DNA from: Cyanophora paradoxa
Lineage: Eukaryota > Glaucocystophyceae > Cyanophorales > Cyanophoraceae
DNA length: 64,000 nucleotides
Direction of reading: 5' to 3'
NCBI GenBank assembly: GCA_004431415.1
Contig: QPMI01000090.1
Coordinates: 95,560 to 159,559, forward strand
The notes below the pieces were generated by a model that ran no database searches, was not told where the DNA came from, and saw only the letters and a program-made list of their open reading frames with translations. Shown piece after piece: positions 11,695 to 22,553 of the stretch (its first letter is position 1; the number at the start of each line of letters is the position of its first letter). The position numbers were made by a program, and so were the translations under genes.

Positions 11695-12272
11695 ATCCCC
11701 CCCGAGGCTGCCAGCGGCACCGCCGACCAGCGCTATCGCGGTTGCAGGTCAAGCGTCTCTCGTGTTAGCTGGAGCGGGAGCTAGAGCTGCAGAAAGTTGG
11801 CTGGTTCACAAGGGGGTACGCGGTCGCGGTCGCGGTGCCGCCGCGACGTCGACCGCAAAAAACAGCGAGCGCTAGCGCTACCGCCGCTATAGCTGCGCGA
11901 GCTCGGTCGATATCAGCTGCCGCAGTCGTTGCCTGCGAGCTCGATCGACATCAGCTGTATGCGTACGCGTCGACGTCGCAGTCGCCGGCGCGCGCGACGT
12001 CGACGTCGACCGATCCCCGCGCGCGCCGGCCCGCGGCGCACCCGTGCACCGTAGCATGCGCATGCGCTAGCTATAGCGCCAAGATCGATATCGATACCTA
12101 GATCTCCCCTCGTGCGACTCGGCGAGGGATTAATATTCGCCTTCGATCATGATCATTTGCACGATTTTCGAAAGTTCCCTCGAGCGCGTCTCTCATAATT
12201 AACCTTCTTCGCCTCTCGGAGCTCTAGATCTCGTCGAGGAGAGCGGCTGCATATACACGTAACTGGAGCGCG
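11695..12272. promoter_or_regulatory. Divergent spacer between glycosyltransferase-like gene and apyrase
   Basis: About 580 bases separating two start codons that point away from each other, so it must hold both promoters. It has no coding signal. It is packed with palindromic words (GCTAGCGC, GACGTCGACGTCGAC, CGCGCGCC, GCATGCGCATGC, GATATCGATACC) between about 11870 and 12110. No TATA box stands out in a convincing position. Confidence 0.5.
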
Positions 12273-15068
12273 ATGGACTTCTTCCGCGACGACCGGGAGG
12301 CCAAGGCGCGCGAGATCCTCGGCGATCTCCACGGCATCGATCGCATCGTCAAGCAGGCGCGCCCGGACGCGCCCGCGCAATGAGCTGAAACATTTTTCTC
12401 CCGTGCGCGGATCATGATCGCTGCAGCAGATCGTGAAGACGCAGGAGAAGGCGCTCGAGGACTGGGAGAAGGCCGAAATCGCGCTGGCCGAGGCTTGGGA
12501 GGAGAAACGGCCGCGGGCGCAGGGCACCGGCTCCGACCGCGCCGGCGACCGCAAGCCGGATGCGACGCTCCTCTCCGTCAGCATGTGGTCTGTAGATTTT
12601 TTTGAAGGCTGGAAGGGCTTCCTGTGCACGTGGCGGTCGTTTAAATTTCCTTGACGATTCGGACCGCGGTCGTTAATTCGGGCCCGGCCCCGCAGCGCGG
12701 ACATGGACAAGGCGACGAAGGCCGTTCTGAAGGACGGCGAGAAAATTCGCTTCTGTGCGCATTCTCGAGCATCCGATCGCGATGACCCAAATTAAAAACG
12801 CTGTTGATTTGAGCTTGCTGTTATAATTAGCCGCACTTGCACTGCGGCAGCCGGCGCCGTGCAAAATAATTGCAGCTGCAGCCAGCATTTTAATTTCGCG
12901 CGCATGTTAGATATCGATAAAAGATTGATGTTCGCTCATTCGAATTCTCATCAATATTTTCTCTTGTGCATACGTATACAGATTCCGTGCTCAAATATCT
13001 GGTGCGTCCGGTGCCTTCCAGCTGCAGGCCTAGGAGCTCGTAATCGTGCCGGCGCCCGTGCTAATTTTTACAAACAACTAAAATTCAACGACGGGGCAGG
13101 ATTTGGTGCGGGACGCGGAAGGGAAGTACCGGCTGGTAAGCTGCCTCAGGCTCTCTAATGATCTAGATATGCGCTTTCGCGCTAGCGCTCTCCGGGGCGG
13201 CGTCTGAGCGGGGGGCGCGGGGCGGGGGCCGGGGCAGTACCACCGGAAGGCGAGCCCCGTGGCGGTGGAGGAGGGCGCGGGGGGCCGCGGCGCCGAGCTC
13301 TCCGAGCTCGTCGTCTTCAACGGCGACCTCCTCACGGCGCGCGCGCGTCTACTATATATTCGATTCCATGTTCGACCCGCTTTCGAAGGGACTTGCGCTG
13401 ACCGAGGGGGCAGGTGGACGACCGGACGGGGATTGTGTACGCGGTGCAGGACCCGCTCGGGTCCGGGGCGGGGGCCGGGCACGTCCACGGGAGCCTCGTG
13501 AAGCGGGCGGAGCTCGGCACCGCCGCCGGCGAGCTCGAGGGGGCCCACGGGCACGGGCACGGGCGCCCCTTCAAGGCCGAGTGGGCCCTCGTCAAGGACG
13601 GCCGCCTCTTCGTCGGGTTCGAATTTACTCTCGGCCCGTTTAAGCATCTGAATAATCTAAATCTGGAGCTGAGGAGGGACCCGACCCGGGGCGGGGCGCG
13701 GCGACCGGTACCAGGTCCCACGGCAACCTGCAGAAGAAGCGATCCCTTTTCGTCAAGGTCCGTCTGCGCTGCGCATAAACTTTTGAAATATGCGCGCCCT
13801 CAAAGAGAGTCCGACCCGCGCCCTCAGGTCGTCGAGGGGGACTGGCGGGTGCGGACGGAGGACTGGACGGAGCGCTACACCAAGCTCGCCCAGGCGGCCG
13901 GCGTCCCTGCCGGCGTGCGCGCGACCGTCGTCCGGCCTGCAGCTGGCCCCGAGAGAAAGAAGTGTTGCAGTGTAATTGGCCGGTTCGTTCGCAGGGGTAC
14001 TGCGTGTTCGAGGCGGCCGAGTGGCTCGAGGAGCAGCGGAAGTGGATATTCCTCCCGCGCCGCGTCGTCCGCGGTGCGCATGCGAGAATCGATATCTTTC
14101 TAAACGCACAAGCTCAAGCAGCTCGAAAATTTAAATTGAAAATTTTCTCGTCGAAGTTGGAAATGCGCCTCATATCTAGATTTGATTTGCTGGGGGCGCA
14201 GAGGGGGCGACGGCGGAGGCGCTGCTGCCCTTCACGGGCTCGAACCTCCTCCTGGAGGCCGACGAGGACTTCGCCGCCGTCCGCCCCGCCCAGGCCCGGC
14301 CCCGCCCCGGCCCCCGGAGCCCGCGATAAAACCGGACGCGTACGTACGCGACGGGACTCGCTTGAGCTTCGGCGGCATGCGCAGGTCCCGCTGGCCAACG
14401 AGCCCTCGCGCACCTTCTCGACCGTCAAGGCCGTCCCCGGGTTCGAATTCGCGGAGCCGGGCCCGGAGCCGCGCTCGATTGCAAATTAATTATTTTATTT
14501 GGTTGGAACCTTGCAGCGGGCTCGAGCACACGTTTTCCAATTCTAGGTCGACCTCTCAATCTAAATCTAGATCTAACAGGTGCCGCAGCTTCCCTGGAGA
14601 GCTCCTGGCGCTCAAGACCGTCGAGGCGCGCCGCGCGCCCCGGCCCCGCCCCGGGGGGCCCGCCCTTTGATTTCTCTCAACCCGACTTTGACCTCCTGAT
14701 CGCTCGACCTCGGCCAGTTCGACACGGAGTGCTCGACGTACGTGGCGACCTTCGGGGCCGACGGGCGCCTCCTCCTCCCCGAGACCTTCGTCTGCGCCGC
14801 CAAGTTCGAGGGCGCGCCACGTGCCCGTGCACCCCGCCGCCGCGCGCGCCCCTCGCTCGAGCCCCGAGAGATAGCGGAGATCAAGAGTCGTGCGCCTGCA
14901 CCTGGGTCGACCCCATCATGATCATAAGCTTCGGGGGGCGCAGGGCTCGCCGTGACCAAGTCCGAGGCGGTGGCGACGCGGGACGTCGAGCGTGCGAGCC
15001 CGATCGCGAGCCCAAGCTTGAGCTCGAGCCGGCGGCGCCGAGCACGAGCGCGAATCGCGTCGAGTTGA
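12273..15068 (+). CDS. CANT1-type (soluble calcium-activated) apyrase
   Basis: Nucleoside di/triphosphate hydrolase of the five-bladed propeller CANT1 family; in animals the enzyme splits UDP/GDP in the ER and Golgi in a calcium-dependent way. Exons match the family in order: SVSM-DMDKATKA (first strand), ELSELVVFNGDLL, VDDRTGIVYAV (near 13415), FKAEWALVKDGRLFVG (near 13570), SHGNLQKKRSLFVK, VVEGDWRVRTEDWTERYTKL (near 13835), YCVFEAAEWLEEQRKWIFLP, GSNLLLEADEDF, SRTFSTVKAVPGF, LLALKTVEA and DGRLLLPETFVCAAKFEG (near 14810). The chosen start at 12273 gives MDFFRDDREAKAREIL, a charged helix-like leader, with no signal peptide or membrane helix, unlike animal CANT1. The exact last exon is uncertain; I extend to a stop at 15066-15068. 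Confidence 0.85.
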
Positions 15069-16166
15069 TCAGCGAGCGCAGTACCTGCGAAACTGGAGGC
15101 GGCCGCCGCCGCCTCTCGCCGCAGCATCGACGACGCGACGAGGGTGATCATGATCGAGTTCGAATTCGCCGCGAAAAACATTAGAGCGACGGCTGGCGTT
15201 CGATCTGTGAGCGCCCGTCGCGCAGCTGTACTGCATCGCAAAGGAGTCCACGGCGCGCACCCAGGAAGGTCCGACCGCGCGCGCACGCGCTGCCATCGCA
15301 ACGCCATCGCGCGTAGCACGATTTCGATTTCGATTTCGTCGATCCAGCTCTGAAGGCGATGGCGCGCGACAACAAGCTGGATCCGGAGGCCTAAATATAT
15401 ATAGGACCTTACATTTGACAGCTGCTGAGTACGCGGACCGCGGTCCAGCACGCGCGCGCACGTGCACCATGCCAGCGCGCGCTAGCGTCGCGCGCGCGCG
15501 GGGCGGCCGCGACCGCGGCCGGGCCATGTCGCGCTCTGACTGCCGGAGTGCGAGGTTAATGTTCAAAATGAATTCGAAATAGCTCATCACAAAATCCCAG
15601 CGCTAGCTGAGCTCGAGCTCGAGGGCCTTACTCTGACCAAGCCTAGGCCTGAAGCTTGAATTCGAAGGCTAGCTAGCGCTGTAGCTCGAGCTAGCGATCG
15701 GATCCGGAGCCGGGGGGAGTGTACTGGCCGGCTGAGCCCGGCTCCGTGCAGCTGCTGCACGGCTCCAGCTGTGCAGCGTCGATGCGTGGGCGCCGCTGGG
15801 GCCGATGGCCGTCGTACCCCTTTCCGCGAAAAAAGTCGGCAAGCGGAACGTTGTTTTCCAGCGAGCCGGCCGCAGCGGGACGTACTCAGGACCGCACTGA
15901 GCTGAACAAGAGCCTGGCGGGATGGATCTCCACGATCCAATGGGCAGCCTGTTCCTGGGGCATGTGCCCGGGGCTATCCAAGACTCGCACGAGCATGAGC
16001 CGGATAGCACGAGCCAAGAAGGCATCACGTTGGCGGCGCGCGACGAGCTCCTGACCCAGCTGCGGGCCGGACGCGGTAAGCTCGCGCACACCCTCGCACA
16101 CCAGCCGGCACTCACGCCGGCGCTGCAGGGGCGCATATGCGAGCAAGGCTGCAGCGGAGCGGCTCC
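15069..16166. other. Intergenic spacer and 5' region of the Tubby gene
   Basis: About 1.1 kb between two plus-strand genes. The first half is A/T richer with GAATTC/GAAATCG words and palindromes (GCGCGC, CTAGCTAGCGCT). From about 15700 it becomes G/C rich and is probably 5' untranslated region of the Tubby-like gene. An open frame from 15922 is not in phase with the Tubby protein and has no recognisable domain. Confidence 0.45.
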
Positions 16167-17951
16167 ATGCCGCAGTCGGCGTCGGGGCGGCGGCCGGCGC
16201 GCTACACGGAGGACGTGGAGGAGCCGGAGCCGGTCGCTGCGCCGGCGGCGACGACGAGCGCGCGGCAGCTCTCGCGGAGCGCGTCGCTGGCGATGGACGG
16301 CGGCCCGGCGAGCGCGCGGAGCCTCGCGGAGCAGGAGCTCGACTCGGCCGTCATCTCCCCCACGATGGGCCAGGAAGCGCCCCCCGTGCGGCCCCGGCCC
16401 GCCCCGCCGGCACGCCGCCCGGGCCTCACCGGCGCCCGCGCAGGACCACCAGGAGCAGCACCCCACCTCGTCGCTCTCCGTACCCCGCACGCTGCCCTCC
16501 CAGCCCCTCGACCCCCGCAGCCTCCTCTTCTCGTGCGGCCCCGCCCTGCCCCGCCCCGCCCTACCCCGCCTCGCGGCGAGGCGGGCGCCGACGCGAGGGG
16601 CGGGGCAGCCCGCCCCCGCCGGGCGTCAAGATCCAGTGCCAGGTCGTCCGCGACCGCAGCGGCATCGGCAATCGCCTCAACCCCCAGGTGGCCCCGCGCC
16701 CGTCCCCCGGCTCGCGCCGGCTGACGGGCGGGGGGCCAGTTCTACGTGTACCTGACGGAGGGGCGGCTGTTCGCGCTGTGCGCGCGGCGGCGGCGGGAGA
16801 AGAAGGCGTCCATCTACCACGTCTCCGTCGAGAAGGACGACCTCCGCCACCCCACCGCCTTCCTCGCCCGCGTCCTGTCCGCCCGCCGCGCGCCGCCGCT
16901 CGCAGCCGGGCGGGTGCCTGAGGGGGGCGGGCGGGGGCAGGGCGAACGCGCTGGGGACGCAGTTCACGGTGGTGGACCGGGGGTGCGAGCCGGAGGAGGT
17001 GGGGCGCCCCGAGGCGGCCGGCCAGGAGATCCGCCAGGAGCTCGCCGCCGTCATCTACGTCCGCCCCGCGCCCCCGCCCCGCCCCGCCCCGCGCGCCCCT
17101 GACGGCCCGGCCCGCGCAGGACGTGCAGCGGACGGCGCCGGGGGCGGCCCCGGGCCCCGCAGCATGACCTGCGCCATCCCCGTGGTGCCCGCGCCCCGCG
17201 CCCCGCCCCGCCCCTCCCGACGCTGCCGCGCCCAGGTGGAGCACGGGTCTCGGAGGGTCATCCGGCCCGTGCGCCTCGCCCCGCCCGCCCGCCTCCCGCC
17301 GCCGACCCGCCCGCGCGCAGGCCAGCGCCGAGGACGGCATCATCAGCGTGCGCCGGCCGCCCCTCGCCCCCGCCGCCCGCGCGCGCCGGCCCACGCGCGG
17401 GCGGCAGCGGATGCGGCAGCGGAACACGGACGGCCTGATGATCCTCCGCACCCTCGAGCCGAAGTGGAACCAGCGTGAGCCGATCCCCCGCCGCGCCGGG
17501 CGCGGCGGGGGCTCAGGGCGCCCCCCCGCAGAGATCAAGGCGTACTGCCTGGACTTCCAGGGGCGGGTGACGACGCCCTCGGTGAAGAACTTCCAGCTGG
17601 TGGAGAGCTCGACGGCCGAGCTCGCCGCACCCCCCGTCCTCCTCCAGTTCGGCAAGGTCCGGCCGGCGCCCCGCGGGGCCCGGGCGGGGCCGGCCGTGGA
17701 GGAGCGGGGCCGGGGCGCAGGTGGGGAAGGAGGAGTTCACGATGGACTTCACGGCGCCCCTCTCCCTCGTCCAGGCCTTCGGCATCTGCCTGTGCGCCCC
17801 GCCCCGCCCCGCCCCGCCGCCGGGGCCCCGCGCCCCTCCCTCCCCGCTCGGCGTCGCCCTCTCACCGACCCCCCTATCCGCTCTCCGCAGATCCTCGTTC
17901 GATGAGAAGCGCGCCCTCTGCTGTCGAATCCCTCGCCCGCCCAGCCGCTGA
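16167..17951 (+). CDS. Tubby-like protein (TULP)
   Basis: Start ATG at 16167 gives MPQSASGRRPARYTEDVEE and a disordered Ser/Ala-rich leader of about 80 residues. The Tubby barrel, which binds PI(4,5)P2 at membranes and in flagellates helps load ciliary membrane cargo, then unfolds exon by exon: IKCQVVRDRSGIGNRLNPQ, FYVYLTEGRLFALCARRRRE, KASIYHVSVEKDDL, LGTQFTVVDRGCEPEE, IRQELAAVIY, RQRNTDGLMILRTLEPKWN, EIKAYCLDFQGRVTTPSVKN, VLLQFGKV, EEFTMDFTAPLSLVQAFGI and SSFDEKRALC. The last two are the classic C-terminal signature, although the protein runs about eight residues past the usual end. Around eight short G/C introns, several with CTGAC branch sites. No F-box precedes the barrel, so it is like animal/protist rather than plant TULPs. 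Confidence 0.9.
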
Positions 17952-18586
17952 CTCACCCCTTTCCTCCCGCAGGTTACTGGATCTCAAGTAGGTAAACCAG
18001 CAGTTACAGTAGACAGTTTAGAGTCGACCCATGTGACTCCATTGCGAGTTCATTGAAGCAGCAGCACGCGCGGCGCAGGCGGGGGTGCACGTGGGGCGAG
18101 GGCGAGGGAAGGGGGGCGTGGAGATGCCGCGGGCGGGGCCCTTGGGTGCCTTCCCGTTCGTATATACGCGTGTGCCCGGCACCGACCAGCATCAAAAAGC
18201 CCCGGCCTCCAGTTGGCGACAGGGGCCGGGCCGGGCTCCTCCGATCCGAGGAGCCGGGCCCTCGGCCCTCTGCAGCTGGGGCTCGGCCCCTGGGCGGTGA
18301 GCTACCCGACCTGCCGCCCGCCAGGCTCTCCCTTCGCTGCCCGCTGTCAGCGCAGACCCAAATGCCCCTGCAGGGAAGAGGGGGCGGAGCGCACAGGTCT
18401 GGCCAGTCGAGGGAGCGTGGGCATGCCCCCGCTGTGCGCGATAAACTTTGTCGGGCTCGCGGCGATCACTTCTTGTGGCCGTGCCCCTTCGCTGAAGCGC
18501 ACGGAGTGGGAACGCCGGACACAAGTAGCGAAAGCAGAGGCGGGGCGGACCCTTCCCGTGGCCCTGGCCTTCCGCGGCGGCTGCGC
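17952..18586. other. Convergent 3' spacer
   Basis: About 630 bases between the ends of the Tubby-like (plus) and IMPACT (minus) genes. It should hold both 3' untranslated regions and poly(A) signals. I see no coding exon. A G/C-rich stretch at 18220-18300 carries inverted CCGGGCC-type words. Confidence 0.45.
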
Positions 18587-19950
18587 TCAGAAAGCCGAAC
18601 CTGCGGCCGCGCCAGTCAGGGGGTGGCGGCGGGGCGAGGGGGTACCCGCGAACTTCTCGAGCGTGACGCGCGCGCGCTCGTTGATGTGCTTGAAGCGGTC
18701 GGGGCCCTGCGAGGGTTCAGGTAGCGCTGAGCTGCGCCGCGCACGCGCGCGGGCCGGGGCCGGGGCGCGGGGCGGGGCGCACGAGCTGGATGCCGCCGAA
18801 CCAGCGCGTGACGACGACCAGCGCGTCCCGCACGTCCATCAGCTGCGCGCGCCGCCCCCGCGCTCGCCGGGGGTACGCGGGCGTTCGGGGGGTACGGGGC
18901 GGCGGACGACGAGGAGGGCGAGGAGCTTGTCGCCGGCGCCCGTCTCCCCGTCGTCGTCCCGCGCCTCCTCCCACTGGCTCTCCCCCACCCTGAACCGCCT
19001 GCCCCCGCCCCCGGCCCCCGTTCGCCCGCAGGCGCCGGCGCGCGAAGCAAGGCGATGGCTAACGGCCGCGCACCAGGCGGCGATGTTGTGCGTTGCGTTC
19101 GCGATCTTCTTGTCCTCGTACAGCTTCGCGATGACAGCCCGCACCTGACCCCGCGGCCGAGTCAGCGGGAGCGGAGGGCGGCCCGCTGCGCGGCCGGCGC
19201 GCCTCGTCGTCGGAGTGCACAGCGGCGACGTGCGCGACGAACTGAGCGCCGCGTGAGCTGCGCGCGCGGCCGGAGGCGCGCGCGGCGGTGTCGGACCTTC
19301 GACTTGCGGTCGGTGATCGGGTCTCCTGTGTGGATCGGGGGGCATGGGCACCGCGGCGGCTCGGGCTGCGGCTTCGGCGGCTGCTGCCTCGCTTCCTCGC
19401 ACTCTGACCTGCCGGCGCTGCCCTGGCTGGCCGTGCTGCCGCTCCGGTCCGGCGGGCTCTTCTGCTGCAGCTCCAGCCTCGCGTCCTCGTACAGCCGCGT
19501 TGCGTTCTCGCGCACCCTGCCCTACGCGTCACCCGCAATGGCCGCGGAAGCGCGACGAGCTTACCACTCAATCTGCTGAAAGAGATGCCCCTCGCCATTT
19601 GCCTCGATCGAGATAGATTGCAGGTTCTCGCATATCTTTTATCGATCGTGCCCGCGTAAGCGAGGACCGGAGCGCGACGCGCGCTCGCGCGCGCTGACCT
19701 CCTGCAGGTCCCGCTCCCGCACCCACGAGTTCTTGTAGCGCGAGACGACGAGCGGCGCTTCCGCCGGGTAAGCGGTCGGCAGGATGAACTGCAGCGCGAG
19801 AGGCTCCGGCGGGGGCCAGCCGGCGACGCCACTTGCGTCCGGCCTGACGTTGATCTCAAACGAAGGCGGCTCGCCGGCAGCGCTCGACCCGCGCTTGAAG
19901 TCTTCGCCGTAAATGGCCTCGAGCGCCACGAACTCGTCCTCCAGGCTCAT
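18587..19950 (-). CDS. IMPACT/YIH1 homologue (RWD plus UPF0029 domain)
   Basis: Homologue of IMPACT (yeast YIH1), which competes with the kinase GCN2 for GCN1 and so dampens eIF2-alpha phosphorylation. Start ATG at 19950 (MSLEDEFVALEAIYGEDF) opens an RWD domain of about 105 residues. After a linker containing ENATRLYEDARLELQQ, the ancient UPF0029 fold follows: TGDPITDRKSK, FVAHVAAVHSDDE, VRAVIAKLYEDKKI, ATHNIAAW, DDDGETGAGDKLLALL, VVVTRWFGGIQL and GPDRFKHINERARVTLEKF. Every signature block of the family is present, so the protein looks functional. About seven introns. The stop is at 18587-18589 after a short tail. It lies 65 bases from the start of the divergent nuclease gene. Confidence 0.92.
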
Positions 19951-20015
19951 GGCGCGACTAGGCGATTCACCTATACCCGGCTATTCGTCAAACCTGTGTG
20001 TACCCAGCCAAGAAG
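19951..20015. promoter_or_regulatory. 65-bp divergent promoter (IMPACT / S1-P1 nuclease)
   Basis: Only 65 bases lie between the two outward-pointing ATG codons, so core promoter elements must be shared or overlap transcribed sequence. The spacer is A/T richer than both genes. No TATA box is visible. Confidence 0.6.
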
Positions 20016-22331
20016 ATGCGGCCTGCTGAGAAAGCAGCGCTGCTGTTGCTGCTGGGCCTGTGCGCAAGCCCTGCGTTCGCGTGGTGGGCTGTCGGACACC
20101 AGGTGGTGGCGGAGGTCGCGTTTCGCAACATTAAACAGTCCAGCGCCGATCGCATCGCGGAGCTTATAAAGGGTGCGACATTTTTTCCCCTTAGTCTCGT
20201 CCTTTCTCGTGTACGCGCGCCGCGCCGCCGACCAAGCGCGCGCAGTCTTTACGGACGAGTACCCGACCTTTACGTCGATATCCGACCTTGCTACATGGCC
20301 AGATGACATTAAGGAGCACGGTAGGGAAGTTCCAAAGCCTGCAGCTGCGGCGGCCCTGCTGACCGTCGGCAAGGGGTCGGCGTGTATGATGCCTGGCATT
20401 TCATCGACATCCCCATCGCCCCGGACCCCAGCTACGCCCCGAATTGCCCGCCTCAGTCCCAGAACGTCGTCTGGAGCACGAACTCGGCACGCCCTTTCCC
20501 GTGCCCTCTCCCGGCAGCAAGCCGCGCCCTCTCACGCACGCGCGCCCCCTCTGCACCAGGCGCTCTCCATCTTGAAGAGCGCCCGGGCGACGAAGTTTGA
20601 GAAGGCCACGTTCCTCAAGTGCGCCTGCGCCGGCCCCGCCCGCCCGCTGCGCGCTGCCCGCGCCGAGCTGAACGTTCCCCCTCGGCAGCTTCCTCATCCA
20701 CTTCGTGGGTGCGCGCCTCCGCCGCCGCCTCGCGTGGGGCGCTCGTGCGGCTCACCGGCGCGGGCTCGCAGGCGACTCGCACCAGCCGCTCCACTGCTCC
20801 ACCCTCTACAGCGCCGTGCGCCTGCAGCCCGGCGCTACGCAATCCGCGCGGCTCCGCGCTGACACTGCACCCGGCCGCAGGACTTTCCGGATGGGGTACG
20901 CAAATTCCGAGGGTCCTCGCGATCCGCCAACCCGCCCCACAGGACCGCGGCGGCAACAAGTTCATCCTCCCAAGTGCGTCTGGCCCACGCGCCGGTACCC
21001 GTGTCCTGCTCACTCACTCCTGCAGGCGGCAACCTGCACGCGCTCTGGGACGGCGGATTCGGCCTCTTTGTCGGGTAAGGGGCGCGGGTCCCGCCGCCGG
21101 CCAGTGCCCGACCAGTAACCCGTACCCCCGCAGGCAGGCGAGGCACCCGACGGACGAGTCGACGAAGGAGCGCCTCGCGAAGATCGCCGACGACGTGACG
21201 GCCATGTACCCCCCGTCCTCCCTCGCCGCGGAGCTCGCCGTGAAGGTGGGTCCTCTCTCGTCTACCGGGGGGTGCGGGAGCGGGACTGGGCGGGGCAGGA
21301 CGCGATGGAGTGGGCGAGGGGCAGCGCGGGGGTCGGGGAGTGGGCGCGGGCGGCGCTGCCCGAGGGCCGGCGCCCCTCGGGGGCCTACCTCAACGCCTCG
21401 CTCTCCGCCGTGCGGCGGCAGGCGGCCCTTGCCGGCTACCGCCTCGCCGCCGCCCTCGACGAGGCCTTCGCCGCCGAGGCCCTCGCCGTTGCGGCCGACG
21501 CGGCGGCCCGGGCGCTGCTGCGGCCCTGGCCCGAGGCGGCCGGCTCGGAGGCGGGGCGCCGGGCCCGGGCCTTCGCGGTGGGGCGCGGCCTCTCCGTCGC
21601 CGCCTTCTTCACCCTCCTCGCCGGCCTCGCCTCCTTCCGCTTCCTCCTCCGCCGCCGCCGCGCCCGCGCCCGGCGGCGGCCCGCCCGACGGCGCCCGCCC
21701 CGCACGCGCGGCCGCCCGCCCCCGCGCACCTCCTGGCGGCCCCTCGCGGAGCCGGCCGGCGCGCCCGCAACAGGAGCAGGAGCAGCAGCAGCAGCAGCAG
21801 CACAGGCACAGGACGAGGGCGGCGGCGGCGGCGGCGGGGCGGCAGCCGAGCAGTAGGGCGGTCCGCAGGCGCCGCCGAATCGAACCGAACGGGCCGAACG
21901 GGCGCTCTCGAAGCTCCGCTAAGGCGGGGGTCTAGCTATAGCGCGGGGGGGCAGGCCGATGGCGAGCGGGGTCCGGGGGCGGGCTCTGACGGGGCGCTCC
22001 GGGCAGGACTTCCAGGGGTGGGCCGACGGCGTCCACAAGGTCGCCCAGGACGTGCGCCGCCCCGTCAACCGAGCCGCCTGCGCGCCCCGCGGGTCCTGTC
22101 CCCTGACGACCCCCCCCGCAGGTGGTGTACAACGGGATCCGGGAGGGGGAGAAGCCGTCGCAGGGGTACCTGGACACGGGGATCCGCACGGTGAAGCGGC
22201 AGATGGCGCTCGCGGGGTACCGCCTCGCCTCGCTCCTGGACCAGGCCCTCGCCAACGCCGCGCCCTTGTCCGCCCACCCCCGCCGCGACGCCGCCGTCCC
22301 GCCCCTCCGCGGCCACGCCGGCGACGTCTAG
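20016..22331 (+). CDS. Secreted S1/P1-type zinc nuclease with two alternative 3' ends
   Basis: Single-strand nuclease/3'-nucleotidase of the S1/P1 family. Start ATG at 20016; signal peptide MRPAEKAALLLLLGLCASPA, then the mature end FAWWAVGHQVVAEVA, where Trp and His are zinc ligands. Later exons give LATWPDDIKEHG (zinc Asp), YDAWHFIDIPI, FLIHFVGDSHQPLHC (zinc His/Asp) and GGNKFILP, GNLHALWDGGFG. The exon ending LAAELAVK (21245) can join in phase 0 to either of two terminal segments. Form A starts at DAMEWARGSAGV (about 21300), contains RRQAALAGYRLAAALDEAF, then a membrane helix (SVAAFFTLLAGLASFRFLL) and a basic low-complexity tail, stop 21856. Form B starts at DFQGWADGVHKVAQD (about 22009), contains KRQMALAGYRLASLLDQAL and stops at 22331 without a helix. 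Both begin after a GGGCAG acceptor. Confidence 0.85.
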
Positions 22332-22553
22332 AGCCGCGTTCGAAGTCTAGCTTTTTGTTTTGGCCGCGGCGCCGGCGGCCTCTTTGCCGTGGGGCCCCAC
22401 CGGTGTTTCCGCCCTCTTTTTCTTTGCTCACTGTATAGCCTTCGTCGGTATCTCTGTAACTCATTGCCACTACTAGTGATTTGTGCGAGGGGATACGATA
22501 CGTATACGGATACGGGTGCAGGCCTAAGGGCCGGGATCGCGATCGGACGGGCC

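Noticed and set aside
14612-15451. 279-residue minus-strand frame antisense to the apyrase 3' end
   Set aside because: No domain, no splice-flanked structure, and it overlaps well-supported apyrase exons.
15922-16755. Upstream start at 15922 for the Tubby-like protein
   Set aside because: It is in a different reading frame from the Tubby exons and has no recognisable sequence.
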